Source of the DNA: CACIAM-69d sp001698445
GTDB taxonomy: Bacteria > Cyanobacteriota > Cyanobacteriia > CACIAM-69d
DNA length: 64,000 nt
Assembly (NCBI RefSeq): GCF_043235035.1
Contig: NZ_JAZAQF010000001.1
Coordinates: forward strand, 62,001-126,000
Direction: 5' to 3'
Positions 54,738 to 63,689 of this stretch are shown here, piece after piece. Position 1 is the first letter of the stretch, and each line of letters begins with the position of its first letter. Under the pieces are notes generated by a model. It ran no database searches. It was not told the origin of the DNA and saw only the letters and a program-made list of their open reading frames with translations. Position numbers and translations under genes: made by a program.

Positions 54738-55903
54738 GGCCGCTCCCTTAACCAGCGGGCCGCGTCCACCGCGTGATAGGTCAAAATCCAATCGGCCCCG
54801 GCCCGCTTCATGCCCAACAGAGTTTCCAGCACGATCGCCCGTTCATCAATCCACCCCTGCTCGGCAGCAGCCTTCACCATGGCGTATTCCCCAGACACGT
54901 TGTAGGCTGCCACCGGCAGTTGGGTTTGGGTCTTCAGTTGCCAAATAATATCCAAATAGGCCAAAGCCGGTTTCACCATCAACACATCCGCCCCTTCCGC
55001 CAAATCCAACAGCGCCTCCTTGAGCGCTTCCCGTCGATTAGCCGGATCCATCTGGTAGGTTTTCTTATCCCCAAACTGCGGGGTGGAATCCAGGGCATCT
55101 CGAAAGGGGCCGTAATAGGCCGAGGCATATTTGGCACTGTAGGCCAGGATGCCCGTTTGCCAAAATCCAGCCGCATCCAGGGCTTGGCGAATGGCCCCCA
55201 CTCGACCGTCCATCATGTCGGACGGGGCCACAAAATCCGCCCCTGCGGCCGCTTGCACCAGGGCCTGTTGGGTCAAGACTGCCACGGTTTCATCATTCAA
55301 AATCCGTCCCGCCTCATCCACAATTCCATCGTGGCCGTGGGTGGTATAGGGATCGAGGGCCACATCCGTCAAGACCAATAGATCGGGAAAGGCGGCTTTG
55401 ATGGCTTTGACGGCCCGGGGCACAAGGCCGTTGGGGTTGTGGCTTTCGGAGCCGATCGCGTCCTTTTGAGCGGGCGGAATCACGGGAAACAGGGCGATCG
55501 CCCCAATGCCCACCCCTTGAACCATCTGCAACTTTTCCAACAACCGATCGAGCGATCGCCGATCGCAACCGGGCATTGAGGGAATTGGCTCCACCAGCCC
55601 CGTCCCTTCCATCACAAACACCGGATAGATCAAGTCTTTGGCCGTCAACACCGTTTCTGCCACCATTCGCCGCAGGGTGGCCGATCGGCGCAATCGCCGT
55701 GGCCGCGCGATCGGTTCCGCTGTTGGTTCCAGGATTGGTTCCAATGTGGATTCCGGGGCGATCGGGTCTGTGGTCTGGGCGGCCGTGCTTGAGTCCGATC
55801 GCGCTGTGGATTGCCCTGTGGATTGCCCCGCCGTGGCTGGCTCCAGTTCCATGGCGGCGTTGGCTGTTGCCTCAGTGGTCGGCGAAATGGGGGTGACGGT
55901 CAT
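54734..55903 (-). CDS. hemB: Delta-aminolevulinic acid dehydratase (porphobilinogen synthase)
   Basis: A 389-residue enzyme from the ATG at 55903 that joins two aminolevulinate molecules in tetrapyrrole synthesis. The metal site is DVALDPYTTHGHDGI, the Asp-rich magnesium type of plants and cyanobacteria rather than the zinc-cysteine type. The two Schiff-base lysines are in SAKYASAYYGPF and VKPALAYLD. About 70 N-terminal residues before RPRRLRRSATLRRM are low-complexity (Pro/Thr/Glu/Ala) and longer than usual. The upstream region has a Fur-box-like site shared with folE. Confidence 0.94.
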   Translation of the reverse strand: MTVTPISPTTEATANAAMELEPATAGQSTGQSTARSDSSTAAQTTDPIAPESTLEPILEPTAEPIARPRRLRRSATLRRMVAETVLTAKDLIYPVFVMEGTGLVEPIPSMPGCDRRSLDRLLEKLQMVQGVGIGAIALFPVIPPAQKDAIGSESHNPNGLVPRAVKAIKAAFPDLLVLTDVALDPYTTHGHDGIVDEAGRILNDETVAVLTQQALVQAAAGADFVAPSDMMDGRVGAIRQALDAAGFWQTGILAYSAKYASAYYGPFRDALDSTPQFGDKKTYQMDPANRREALKEALLDLAEGADVLMVKPALAYLDIIWQLKTQTQLPVAAYNVSGEYAMVKAAAEQGWIDERAIVLETLLGMKRAGADWILTYHAVDAARWLRERP

Positions 55904-55950
55904 TAAAACACTCCGATTTTCAAAAGTCGTTTTCAAAAGTCAGTGCGATC

Positions 55951-55995
55951 GAGATGGCGCGGTTAGAGATGGCGCGGTTAGAGACGGCGCGATCG
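55951..55995. repeat. 15-bp tandem repeat, 3 copies
   Basis: GAGATGGCGCGGTTA twice and a third, changed copy, in the hemB leader 48-92 bp before its ATG. Next to it TTTCAAAAGTC also occurs twice. Confidence 0.85.
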
Positions 55996-56055
55996 ATGGG
56001 TAAGCCTCTCGCATCAGCGAGTTGCATCAGCGAGTTAATGCAAAAATGATCGAAT

Positions 56056-56074
56056 GAGAATGATTATCATTATA
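56056..56074. promoter_or_regulatory. Fur-box-like palindrome between hemB and folE
   Basis: GAGAATGATTATCATTATA matches the 19-bp consensus GATAATGATWATCATTATC at 17 positions and contains the perfect palindrome AATGATTATCATT. It lies 153 bp before the hemB ATG and 202 bp before folE, so FurA-type iron-dependent repression of either or both is possible. Confidence 0.65.
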
Positions 56075-56275
56075 ATTTCTAAAGGGAAATTCAAGCCAGT
56101 TGCTCCAAATAACTGGTCTGATGCCAACCCAAGTCATAGAGCCAATGCTGGTTTCTAGGGCTGGATGGGTTGCGCCGCCCAAACTCTGAATCTCTTCAAC
56201 CTGTACGCTCACCTACCCGATCGGGCTGGGTGGGCGTTTCCCAATCCACGCCAATTCACCGCGATCTCAATCCCT

Positions 56276-56911
56276 ATGACCCTTTCGATCGAGTCACCTC
56301 GGCCCAACCTGATCACCACGGCGGCCAACCCCCCCGTCAGCCAGGCCGAGATGGAGCAAGCTGTGCGGACGCTGTTAATTGGATTGGGGGAAGATCCCGA
56401 TCGCGAAGGCCTGCGCGACACCCCCAAGCGAGTGGTCAAAGCCTTGCAGTTTCTGACTTCGGGCTATCGACAATCCCTAGATGAACTGCTCAATGGTGCT
56501 GTTTTTCACGAAAATGCCAATGAAATGGTCTTGGTGCGCGATATTGACCTGTTTAGCTCCTGCGAACACCACATCCTGCCGATTATTGGCCGGGCCCACG
56601 TGGCCTACATTCCCGATCACCGAGTGATTGGCCTGTCCAAAATTGCTCGAATTTGCGAAATGTATGCCCGACGGCTCCAGGTGCAAGAGCGGCTAACGGC
56701 CCAAATTGCCGATGCGATTCAAGGGTTGCTGATGCCCCAAGGGGTGGCCGTGGTGGTGGAAGCAACCCACATGTGCATGGTGATGCGTGGGGTGCAAAAA
56801 CCAGGATCCTGGACTGTGACCAGCGCGGTGCGTGGAGTTTTTGCGGAAGATCCGAAAACCCGCCAGGAGTTCATGGATTTGGTGATGCACCAACGAGGAT
56901 TCCGCGCCTAG
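56276..56911 (+). CDS. folE: GTP cyclohydrolase I (FolE)
   Basis: A 211-residue enzyme, the first step of folate and pterin synthesis. SQAEMEQAVRTLLIGLGEDPDREGLRDTPKRV, FSSCEHHILPI (zinc Cys plus His) and ATHMCMVMRG, whose Cys is the other zinc ligand, are all present. The ATG at 56276 is preferred to the upstream in-frame codons, which read through to 56165. It is divergent from hemB, and the shared intergenic region carries a Fur-box-like site. Confidence 0.94.
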   Translation: MTLSIESPRPNLITTAANPPVSQAEMEQAVRTLLIGLGEDPDREGLRDTPKRVVKALQFLTSGYRQSLDELLNGAVFHENANEMVLVRDIDLFSSCEHHILPIIGRAHVAYIPDHRVIGLSKIARICEMYARRLQVQERLTAQIADAIQGLLMPQGVAVVVEATHMCMVMRGVQKPGSWTVTSAVRGVFAEDPKTRQEFMDLVMHQRGFRA

Positions 56912-56936
56912 ATCTCTAGGCTCTAGATTTTTAGGC

Positions 56937-57083
56937 TAGGGCGTGTCGTCAAATCACCTGAAACCCTGATTCCACCGTTGGCAGATCGTGGGGGACAAGA
57001 TGCTCAAGCCCCTTGTTATGACGACTGGGATATGGAAAATCAATCGTTTCCGCCTAGATCCCAGGAAATGACGATAGGCCCTA
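56937..57083. mobile_element. Putative miniature inverted-repeat element
   Basis: TAGGGCGTGTCGTCAAATC at 56937-56955 and the reverse complement of GAAATGACGATAGGCCCTA at 57065-57083 match at 15 of 19 positions, giving a 147-bp element with terminal inverted repeats. Both ends are bordered by CTAG. The ends resemble those of IS5-type elements. No transposase frame fits inside. Confidence 0.45.
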
Positions 57084-57509
57084 GGTCTCTAGGCCTGGGT
57101 CTCTAGGCCTGGGTCTCTGGGCTACAGATCTAGAAGTCTCTTGCTGGCGGCGATATTTGGGGGGCTGCTGGCCCCCTGCCAGCCAATTTGGTCTTTTGAG
57201 GTGGCTAATTTGGCCGGGTTAGGCAACCCCAATCCATCGCCGCCAGTGCCGTAAACAGCAAAGAATTGATCAAAAAAGGAATAAATCCAATGAAGAATTC
57301 AGAAATCAAAAATAGAGCAACAAAATAGGGCAATAAAATAGGGCAATAAAAAATAAAAAAGGACTGCCTAGGCAGCCCTGGATGATTCCTTAGGTGATGG
57401 ATTCTTTAGAGATCGAAGGGAAACTTAATGTTGATTGACCAAAAGAAGACTTGCTGAGAACGGATCCCTTGAAAAATGAGAATCCGCGAGTCTTGGGGTG
57501 GTGGGTCAA
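57084..57509. other. Intergenic region between the putative element and hliP
   Basis: A 14-bp repeat AGGCCTGGGTCTCT occurs twice (57091-57118). A further AT-rich stretch with a GGGCAATAAAATA doublet lies near 57327-57350. No gene seen. The end of hliP lies at 57510. Confidence 0.5.
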
Positions 57510-57722
57510 TTACAGGTTGGTGAGCCAGGTTACAACGCCATGGCCGGTGACCAATTCCACAGCCAGGGCAGACAGGAAGCCAATCATTGCCAGGCGACCG
57601 TTCAGTTGTTCGGCGTATTGGGTGAAGCCCACACGCTGCACGTCGTCTACATAGACCTTGGGTTCAACGGCGAAGTTGTTCAAACGACCCAGTTCTTCCG
57701 TGGTGTAGCCGCGTTGCGTCAT
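57510..57722 (-). CDS. hliP: High-light-inducible protein (HliP, one-helix chlorophyll-binding protein)
   Basis: A 70-residue protein from the ATG at 57722 (MTQRGYTTEELGRLNNFA). One membrane helix around EQLNGRLAMIGFLSALAVEL with the ELxNGRxAMxGF chlorophyll-binding motif of the light-harvesting superfamily. It protects photosystems by binding chlorophyll and carotenoid under stress. An HLR1-like element lies just upstream. Monocistronic. Confidence 0.93.
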   Translation of the reverse strand: MTQRGYTTEELGRLNNFAVEPKVYVDDVQRVGFTQYAEQLNGRLAMIGFLSALAVELVTGHGVVTWLTNL

Positions 57723-57744
57723 GGTGGTTGCTCTTGTTTGGGGT

Positions 57745-57794
57745 GTTGTAAACAATTGTAACTGCTTTTTAAGGAATGTAAAGAGGTTTGTAAC
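57745..57794 (-). promoter_or_regulatory. HLR1-like RpaB-binding sites of hliP
   Basis: On the minus strand GTTACAAT-TG-TTTACAAC at 57745-57762 matches the HLR1 consensus (two G/T-TTACA-W-W words separated by 2 nt) except for the last base. Further upstream GTTACAAA and TTTACATT lie 4 nt apart (57775-57794). These are expected sites for the redox regulator RpaB, which represses in low light. Confidence 0.65.
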
Positions 57795-58034
57795 TCGTTT
57801 TTAACTCAGGGGCTGCCCGATCGCCCTGTGATCCCAAATACCAACGCAAAACTGCCCGATCGCCCTCGGCCACCCATGCCACAATAGTCACTGGTTTTGC
57901 CGGATCGTGACGATTACTCTGGGGCCGTTTGTTGGCTGCATCCGTCACTGGCTGCACTCCCCGTCACCAGCCTCAGCCCGATCGCCCGGCCAGACAACTT
58001 TTGAACGTCCTGTCTTGTAACACAGGCTTGTGCG
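57795..58034. other. Region between hliP and ndhF
   Basis: It holds the ndhF promoter and leader, in about 240 bp. No small gene or RNA was seen. Confidence 0.35.
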
Positions 58035-60092
58035 ATGGAACCGCTTTACGAGTATGCGTGGCTCGTGCCGGTCTTGCCGTTGCTTGGTGCAGCGCTGGTC
58101 GGCCTGGGTCTGATTTCCTTTAACCAATTCACCAACAAGCTGCGGCAAATTAACGCGATTGTCATCCTCACCACGATCGGTGGGGCCATGACCATGGCCT
58201 TTGCCCTGTTTTGGAGCCAACTCAACGGCCACGAAGCCTTCGCCCGCAACATTGAATGGGCGGCCGCCGGAGACTTCCACATCACGATGGGCTACACGAT
58301 CGACCACCTGAGCGCCCTGATGTTGGTGATTGTCACCACCGTGGCGTTCTTGGTGATGATCTACACCGATGGCTACATGGCCCATGATCCGAGCTATGTG
58401 CGGTTCTATGCCTACCTCAGCCTGTTCAGCTCCTCGATGCTGGGCCTGGTGATCAGCCCCAACCTGGTTCAGATCTATGTGTTCTGGGAACTGGTGGGGA
58501 TGTGCTCCTATTTGCTGATCGGCTTTTGGTTCGATCGCAAGCCCGCTGCCGATGCCTGTCAAAAGGCCTTCGTAACCAACCGGGTGGGTGACTTTGGCCT
58601 GTTGCTCGGGTTGCTGGCGCTCTACTGGTGTACCGGCAGCTTTGACTTCAACGTGATGGGCGATCGCCTGCAAGAGCTGGTGTCTTCCGGCTCTCTGAGC
58701 GCGGGCGTGGCCAGCCTGTTCTGCATCCTCGTATTCCTCGGCCCCGTCGCCAAGTCTGCCCAATTCCCGTTGCATGTCTGGCTGCCGGACGCAATGGAAG
58801 GCCCCACGCCGATCTCCGCCCTGATCCATGCGGCAACGATGGTGGCGGCGGGTGTGTTCCTGATTGCCCGGATGATTCCGGTGTTTGAAGGACTGCCCGA
58901 CGTGATGACCGTGATCGCCTGGACGGGCGGCTTCACGGCCCTGCTGGGCGCTTCGATCGCCATCACCCAAAACGACATCAAAAAAGGCCTCGCCTACTCC
59001 ACCATGTCCCAGTTGGGCTACATGGTGATGGCCATGGGCGTTGGTGCATCCAGTGCCGGGATGTTCCACCTGATGACCCACGCCTATTTCAAGGCGATGC
59101 TGTTCCTCGGTTCTGGCTCCGTGATTCACGGGATGGAAGCGGTGGTGGGCCACAACGCCGTGCTGGCGCAGGATATGCGCTTGATGGGCGGTTTGCGGAA
59201 ATACATGCCGATTACTGCCGCCACGTTCTTCATTGGAACGCTGGCCATTTGCGGAATTCCGCCCTTTGCCGGGTTCTGGTCGAAGGATGAAATTCTGGGT
59301 CTGACCTTTGAGGCCAACCCTGCCCTCTGGGCGATCGCCTGGGTCACGGCTGGCGTGACGGCGTTCTATATGTTCCGGATGTACTTCAACACCTTTGAAG
59401 GCGAATTCCGGGGCAACGACAAGGCGATCCAAGAGCAACTGTTGGCGGCGGCCGCTGTGCCCGTGCCCGTGGAAGTGACCCCGAACTTCGGCCCCGGCGC
59501 GATGGATCCCAAGGAACTGAGCCACGACCACGACCATCACCACGCCCACGAGCCGCATGAGTCGCCCACCACGATGGTGTTGCCTTTGGTAGTGTTGGCG
59601 ATTCCGTCGATGCTGATCGGGTTGTTGGGTGTGCCCTGGAACAACCTGTTTGAGCATTTCCTGGAGTCACCCCACGCCGCCGAGCACGCGGAACACGCCT
59701 TTAACCTCACCGAGTTTTTGGTGATGGGCGGCAACTCCGTTGGGATTGCGTTGATCGGGATTACCTTGGCTTCCTTGATGTATTTCAAGAAGTCGATCGA
59801 CCCCAGCGCGATCGCCCAAAAGATTCCCTTCCTCTACCGCCTGTCCCTGAACAAGTGGTACTTCGATGAAATCTACGATCGGCTGTTTGTCCAAGGTAGC
59901 CGTCGCCTGGCCCGTCAGGTGATGGAAGTGGATTTCCGAATCGTCGATGGTGCGGTCAACCTGACCGGTTTCGTCACCCTGATTTCCGGCGAAGGTCTGA
60001 AGTACTTCGAGAACGGTCGCGCCCAGTTCTACGCGCTGATCGTGTTTGCGGCGGTCTTGGGCTTCGTGGTGCTCTCGGGCATCACGGGCTAA
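58035..60092 (+). CDS. ndhF: NAD(P)H-quinone oxidoreductase subunit 5 (NdhF)
   Basis: A 685-residue subunit of NDH-1 with about 16 membrane helices. The MrpA/ND5-type block AKSAQFPLHVWLPDAMEGPTPISALIHAATMVAAG, with its conserved Lys and His, and the lateral helix region near the C-terminus (FNLTEFLVMGGNSVG, YFKKSIDPSAIAQKI) are present. A His-rich cytoplasmic loop (HDHDHHHAHEPH) lies at about 500. It is an NdhF1-type subunit by similarity. A 39-bp segment covering its last codons and stop is duplicated just downstream. Confidence 0.95.
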   Translation: MEPLYEYAWLVPVLPLLGAALVGLGLISFNQFTNKLRQINAIVILTTIGGAMTMAFALFWSQLNGHEAFARNIEWAAAGDFHITMGYTIDHLSALMLVIVTTVAFLVMIYTDGYMAHDPSYVRFYAYLSLFSSSMLGLVISPNLVQIYVFWELVGMCSYLLIGFWFDRKPAADACQKAFVTNRVGDFGLLLGLLALYWCTGSFDFNVMGDRLQELVSSGSLSAGVASLFCILVFLGPVAKSAQFPLHVWLPDAMEGPTPISALIHAATMVAAGVFLIARMIPVFEGLPDVMTVIAWTGGFTALLGASIAITQNDIKKGLAYSTMSQLGYMVMAMGVGASSAGMFHLMTHAYFKAMLFLGSGSVIHGMEAVVGHNAVLAQDMRLMGGLRKYMPITAATFFIGTLAICGIPPFAGFWSKDEILGLTFEANPALWAIAWVTAGVTAFYMFRMYFNTFEGEFRGNDKAIQEQLLAAAAVPVPVEVTPNFGPGAMDPKELSHDHDHHHAHEPHESPTTMVLPLVVLAIPSMLIGLLGVPWNNLFEHFLESPHAAEHAEHAFNLTEFLVMGGNSVGIALIGITLASLMYFKKSIDPSAIAQKIPFLYRLSLNKWYFDEIYDRLFVQGSRRLARQVMEVDFRIVDGAVNLTGFVTLISGEGLKYFENGRAQFYALIVFAAVLGFVVLSGITG

Positions 60093-60094
60093 TG

Positions 60095-60133
60095 GTCTTG
60101 GGCTTTGTGGTGCTCTCGGGCATCACGAGTTAA
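60095..60133. repeat. Duplicate of the ndhF 3' end
   Basis: A 39-bp near copy (3 mismatches) of 60054-60092, the last 12 codons and stop of ndhF, at a 41-bp period. Confidence 0.9.
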
Positions 60134-60160
60134 CAACTGAATTGACTGTCAAGTCATCAC

Positions 60161-60193
60161 CCCCTGAACTGGTTCATGGTTCAGGGGTTTTTT
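60161..60193 (+). terminator. Rho-independent terminator of ndhF
   Basis: CCCCTGAAC pairs perfectly with GTTCAGGGG across a 9-nt loop and is followed by TTTTTT. About 70 bp after the ndhF stop. Confidence 0.88.
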
Positions 60194-60745
60194 GTTGAGC
60201 AATACAAATTCTTCAACCCAGCCTTACAGAAATTCCAGTATCCCCACGTAGAACTAGGGAACTTTTCCAAAATCCATGACAGCCAATAAAGCTTGATTTT
60301 TGAACCATTAGCGGTCAATGGTGAAGTATTTGGGGGGTAGGGCTGACAACACTCTACCGAGAGTGAATCTGAATTTGCTAGACTCGGGATATGTTCATAC
60401 TTAAGTGTTATTAAGTGCTTTTTTTAACACCAACTTGCTGTTGCTCGCGATTTCCTCCTGGTTGCCATCACAAAACTTCGTGACTCATGAATTAAGGATG
60501 GGCAAGAATTAACAGGAATTGGCGCTGACAAATGCTGATGCCTGCTGCTCAATGCTGATTGAGTTGATTAACTGCAAGCATCAAGCAACAGCCGCTAACA
60601 GCCATCACTGAGAATGATGGCTGCGATCTCAGCGAGTGAAGGTTCCGGGCTAATGCGGCAGGTTGGTGATCCGTTGAAATGAGCAATTTCTAACCCATTC
60701 AACCCCAGTTAACTTATTACTTCTGGTTCATTGCATCTACAACCG
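60194..60745. other. Intergenic region with two hairpins
   Basis: About 550 bp. ACTTAA-6 nt-TTAAGT (60399-60416) is followed by CTTTTTTT, a weak terminator-like hairpin. CAGCCATCA at 60599-60607 and TGATGGCTG at 60615-60623 form a 9-bp perfect stem upstream of the next gene. No gene or known RNA was recognised. Confidence 0.5.
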
Positions 60746-62386
60746 ATGGGTTTTCGGCACAACTCCACCATGGACGCTCTACTGCCCTCCTCTCCTCTTT
60801 CTGCCATGAGCGATCGATCTGCCAGCCGCCACCAGTCCGATTCTCAGGGGTTGGGGGCTTCGCCTGCGCCCAAGGGTGAACTTCCAAGCCGTTTAACGGT
60901 GCCACAAATTCAAGACATTATTTTTCAGCATCTGATTCGATCGGTGCAGAATCTTTCACCGGAAGAAGTTCTGGATGAATTTTGCTGCTTGTTTATTAAC
61001 TGCTGTGACACAACCGATAGCAAACCTTTAAATGCTGTATATCAACTGGTTTTTCTCAATAATCAAGAGGCCTTTCAAACTACTCTCAAGCGGTCTTGCT
61101 ACATCTTGATTAATAACTGGGCTAGTCGTCGGAATGAGGCTTTTATTTATCGCCTGATTGCGATGTTTGAGCATTCCCATGAACATAGTGATAGCGCGTC
61201 CTTGTCGTTGAATCGGGTGCGCCAGTGGGTTGCGGATTTCATTAGTAGTAATGACTATGACGAGCTAAAACTTTTCATTGCGCGTCACGAGCTAGATCAT
61301 TCCCAAGCTTCTGACCAAAGTCAGTCAGAAATGACGGCCACGCGCACTCGATTGCAGTCCGATCAGATTACAGCAACTGCTATTACACCTGATGAGCAGC
61401 ATTGGAGCAGTCGTTACGTGGGGCAACTGTTGGTGGCCCAATCGGTGGATCCCAACAACCCCTTAGAGCAACGGGAAGCGGCGGCGGCCTATGCGCGACA
61501 GTGGCGGGAGCGTTTTAAGTTTGATTTGGCGATGTATATGGCCAAGTCTCAATCGAGCCGGAGCGATCGAGAGCGCCTGAAAAATCCAACCAATTTGGGT
61601 GATCAGGTGCTCAAAATTGTGAAATCAATTGTTTTGAGAACGGGAAAATACAGCTACTCCAGCCTGTCCAATTTGTTTCTGCAACAAACGGAAGGACTGA
61701 GGTATCACGGCTATAAAAAAAGTCTGCTGAAATACATCATATTGGAAAGTACCCAAGATCACATGACGAAGGTGGTTCGCCAAAAGTTACAAGACAAGTT
61801 AGCGAGCTTGCTGGCGGAACATCATGATGAGGTGATTACGGAAGATTTGCAGGCGGAGACCTGCCGCCACTTAATTCAGTTTCTGACGACGGAAGATTTG
61901 CATAATCCCTCGCGGCTTTTTCTGCTCATTTTGTCGAATGGCAGTGCGTTAACGCTGACCATTTTTCTGTTGAAGTTGGTTTTGATTGCCCCCAGCACCC
62001 GATCGCACTTGGATCTGTGTATTGCGCGATTGGTGAAATATTACGAACAGTTTGATGAAGAAAAATGCCGCTGGGCGATATATTTCTTTGACATTTTCAA
62101 TGTGACGTTTGCGATTTACACGGAAAATGTCCAGTACAACCTGGTTTCGATCGATGGGCCGGAACCATTACCCTTGGCCCCGGAAACCACCCAGAAGGAA
62201 GATCGGGTGGTGCTTGAGGGGTTGTATGACAACGAGTTGCGCCGCAGCCTGCGATCGGCCCAGTTAGATCGCTATCGGCTGTTCTTGCAAACGTCTCCCC
62301 ATGCTCAATTGCCGTCCACGGGGGATTTGCTGGAAACGGATCCGGTTCTCGCGGATTCGCTGATGACTGATGGGCCTGATCGCTAG
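60746..62386 (+). CDS. Large helical protein of unknown function
   Basis: About 546 residues from the ATG at 60746; an ATG at 60770 (MDALLPSS) is a second choice and a TTG at 60731 a third. The N-terminal 45 residues are Ser/Gln-rich and probably disordered. The rest is predicted helical: two blocks (VPQIQDIIFQHLIRSVQNLSPEE, RRNEAFIYRLIAMFEHSHEH) precede a Gln/Asp-rich linker, and RDSRSDRERLKNP-type basic stretches lead to a C-terminal helical part with a hydrophobic segment (LFLLILSNGSALTLTIFLLKLVLIAP). I recognise no family. It overlaps hisZ by 4 bp tail to tail. Confidence 0.75.
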   Translation: MGFRHNSTMDALLPSSPLSAMSDRSASRHQSDSQGLGASPAPKGELPSRLTVPQIQDIIFQHLIRSVQNLSPEEVLDEFCCLFINCCDTTDSKPLNAVYQLVFLNNQEAFQTTLKRSCYILINNWASRRNEAFIYRLIAMFEHSHEHSDSASLSLNRVRQWVADFISSNDYDELKLFIARHELDHSQASDQSQSEMTATRTRLQSDQITATAITPDEQHWSSRYVGQLLVAQSVDPNNPLEQREAAAAYARQWRERFKFDLAMYMAKSQSSRSDRERLKNPTNLGDQVLKIVKSIVLRTGKYSYSSLSNLFLQQTEGLRYHGYKKSLLKYIILESTQDHMTKVVRQKLQDKLASLLAEHHDEVITEDLQAETCRHLIQFLTTEDLHNPSRLFLLILSNGSALTLTIFLLKLVLIAPSTRSHLDLCIARLVKYYEQFDEEKCRWAIYFFDIFNVTFAIYTENVQYNLVSIDGPEPLPLAPETTQKEDRVVLEGLYDNELRRSLRSAQLDRYRLFLQTSPHAQLPSTGDLLETDPVLADSLMTDGPDR

Positions 62387-63642
62387 GGGGCTTCAGGCCC
62401 TTTGCGTTTGGTGATCGTTTCCGTTTCGATCACGCCGTCCTCTTGTACCCAAGCCAGCCGCCCGATGCGCCGGGCCCGGGCGCGATCGCGGGCCGATTCT
62501 CGAGTCACCGTGGGTTGCAAGTCCAACTCCACCCGAATCAGGCTGGGGGCTTCCGTGCGCAGGCGGCGGGCATAGACAAAGGCCGCGGCCCGGGCGCGCG
62601 GCCCCGCTGGAACCACTAACCAGTCACTGGCGGGCAGTTGATTGGGCAGGCGCTCTCCGCTGGAAAGGACGCGGTGCAAAGGTTCCAGGTTTAAGCAAAA
62701 GCCAATGCCGGGATAGCTGTTGCCGTCGGGGTCGTATAGGCCCAGCAGTTGATCGTAGCGCCCCCCTTGGCCGAGGATTTCGTGACCGGTGTCGGCGCTG
62801 CTGATCGCTTCAAAGACGATGCCGGTGTAGTAGTCGAAGGTTTGAATGAGACTCAAATCCAGGACGATCGGGAGGGTTTGTTCGGTGGCTCGACCGTAAT
62901 CTTGCAGCAGGTCAACGGTGGTTTTGAGCCGATCGAGCATGGCTTGCTGGTCGGGGGTTAAGTCCAGTTGGCCCACCTGTTGAATCACGTCCATGGGGCG
63001 GCCGCGCAGATCAAACAAGATCAAAGCCCGATCGCGCAGGGCGGGGTCAAGGGGCATGGCTTCGATGGCCAGGCGATCGAGCCGTGCCATGGCCGAACGC
63101 ACCCGATCGCGCCAGGGTTGCGGGAAGGGTTCCAGGAGCGATCGGGTCAAGCCCGCCTCACTCAAAAGCAAATGCCAATCGGCCACGCCCGATCGTTCCA
63201 GGCAGTCTGTCAGCAGCAACAGCACCTCCACATCAGCCGCCACGCCCCCAGCACCCAACAGTTCCACCCCCGATTGGAAAAATTCCTGCTGGCGGCTGGC
63301 ACTGCCCTTGGGGGGCTTGCGAAACACATTGGCGCTGTAGCAAAGGCGCTGGGGGTGGGTCACGCCGGCCATGCGGGTGACGGCGGCCCGGGCGATCGAG
63401 GCCGTCAGCTCCGGTCGCAGCCCCAGATCTTCACTTTCGCTGTCATAAATTTGAATCACCTTGTCCCGGCGCACCGAACCGCCCGCCACCAATGCATCGA
63501 CCCGTTCCAGGGTGGACGTGACAATCCACTGATAGCCCCAGCGCTGAAACACGTCTTGCAGCTTGGTTTCGATCCAATGCTTCTGGGCCACATCAAGGGG
63601 CAACAGATCGCGCGCGCCGGTCGGGGGTTGGTGAATTGCCAT
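62383..63642 (-). CDS. hisZ: ATP phosphoribosyltransferase regulatory subunit (HisZ)
   Basis: A 419-residue HisS-like protein that activates the short form of HisG in histidine synthesis. It has class II synthetase motifs 1 and 2 (GARDLLP, RLCYSANVFR, QEFFQSGVELLG) and motif 3 (GGRYDQLLG), but the C-terminal anticodon-binding domain of true HisRS is replaced by a shorter region. About 50 bp separate it from the TPR gene upstream. Confidence 0.92.
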   Translation of the reverse strand: MAIHQPPTGARDLLPLDVAQKHWIETKLQDVFQRWGYQWIVTSTLERVDALVAGGSVRRDKVIQIYDSESEDLGLRPELTASIARAAVTRMAGVTHPQRLCYSANVFRKPPKGSASRQQEFFQSGVELLGAGGVAADVEVLLLLTDCLERSGVADWHLLLSEAGLTRSLLEPFPQPWRDRVRSAMARLDRLAIEAMPLDPALRDRALILFDLRGRPMDVIQQVGQLDLTPDQQAMLDRLKTTVDLLQDYGRATEQTLPIVLDLSLIQTFDYYTGIVFEAISSADTGHEILGQGGRYDQLLGLYDPDGNSYPGIGFCLNLEPLHRVLSSGERLPNQLPASDWLVVPAGPRARAAAFVYARRLRTEAPSLIRVELDLQPTVTRESARDRARARRIGRLAWVQEDGVIETETITKRKGPEAP

Positions 63643-63689
63643 GGTGTCAGGGGGGAAACGAAATCGATCGGGCAGTGAACATCGGCCCC

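Noticed and set aside
57945..59657. 570-codon minus-strand frame over ndhF
   Set aside because: Antisense of conserved NdhF sequence; His-rich and low-complexity as expected from a mirror frame.
60399..60427. Second terminator after ndhF
   Set aside because: The AT-only 6-bp stem is weak and lies 200 bp beyond a strong terminator; kept only as a note in the intergenic entry.
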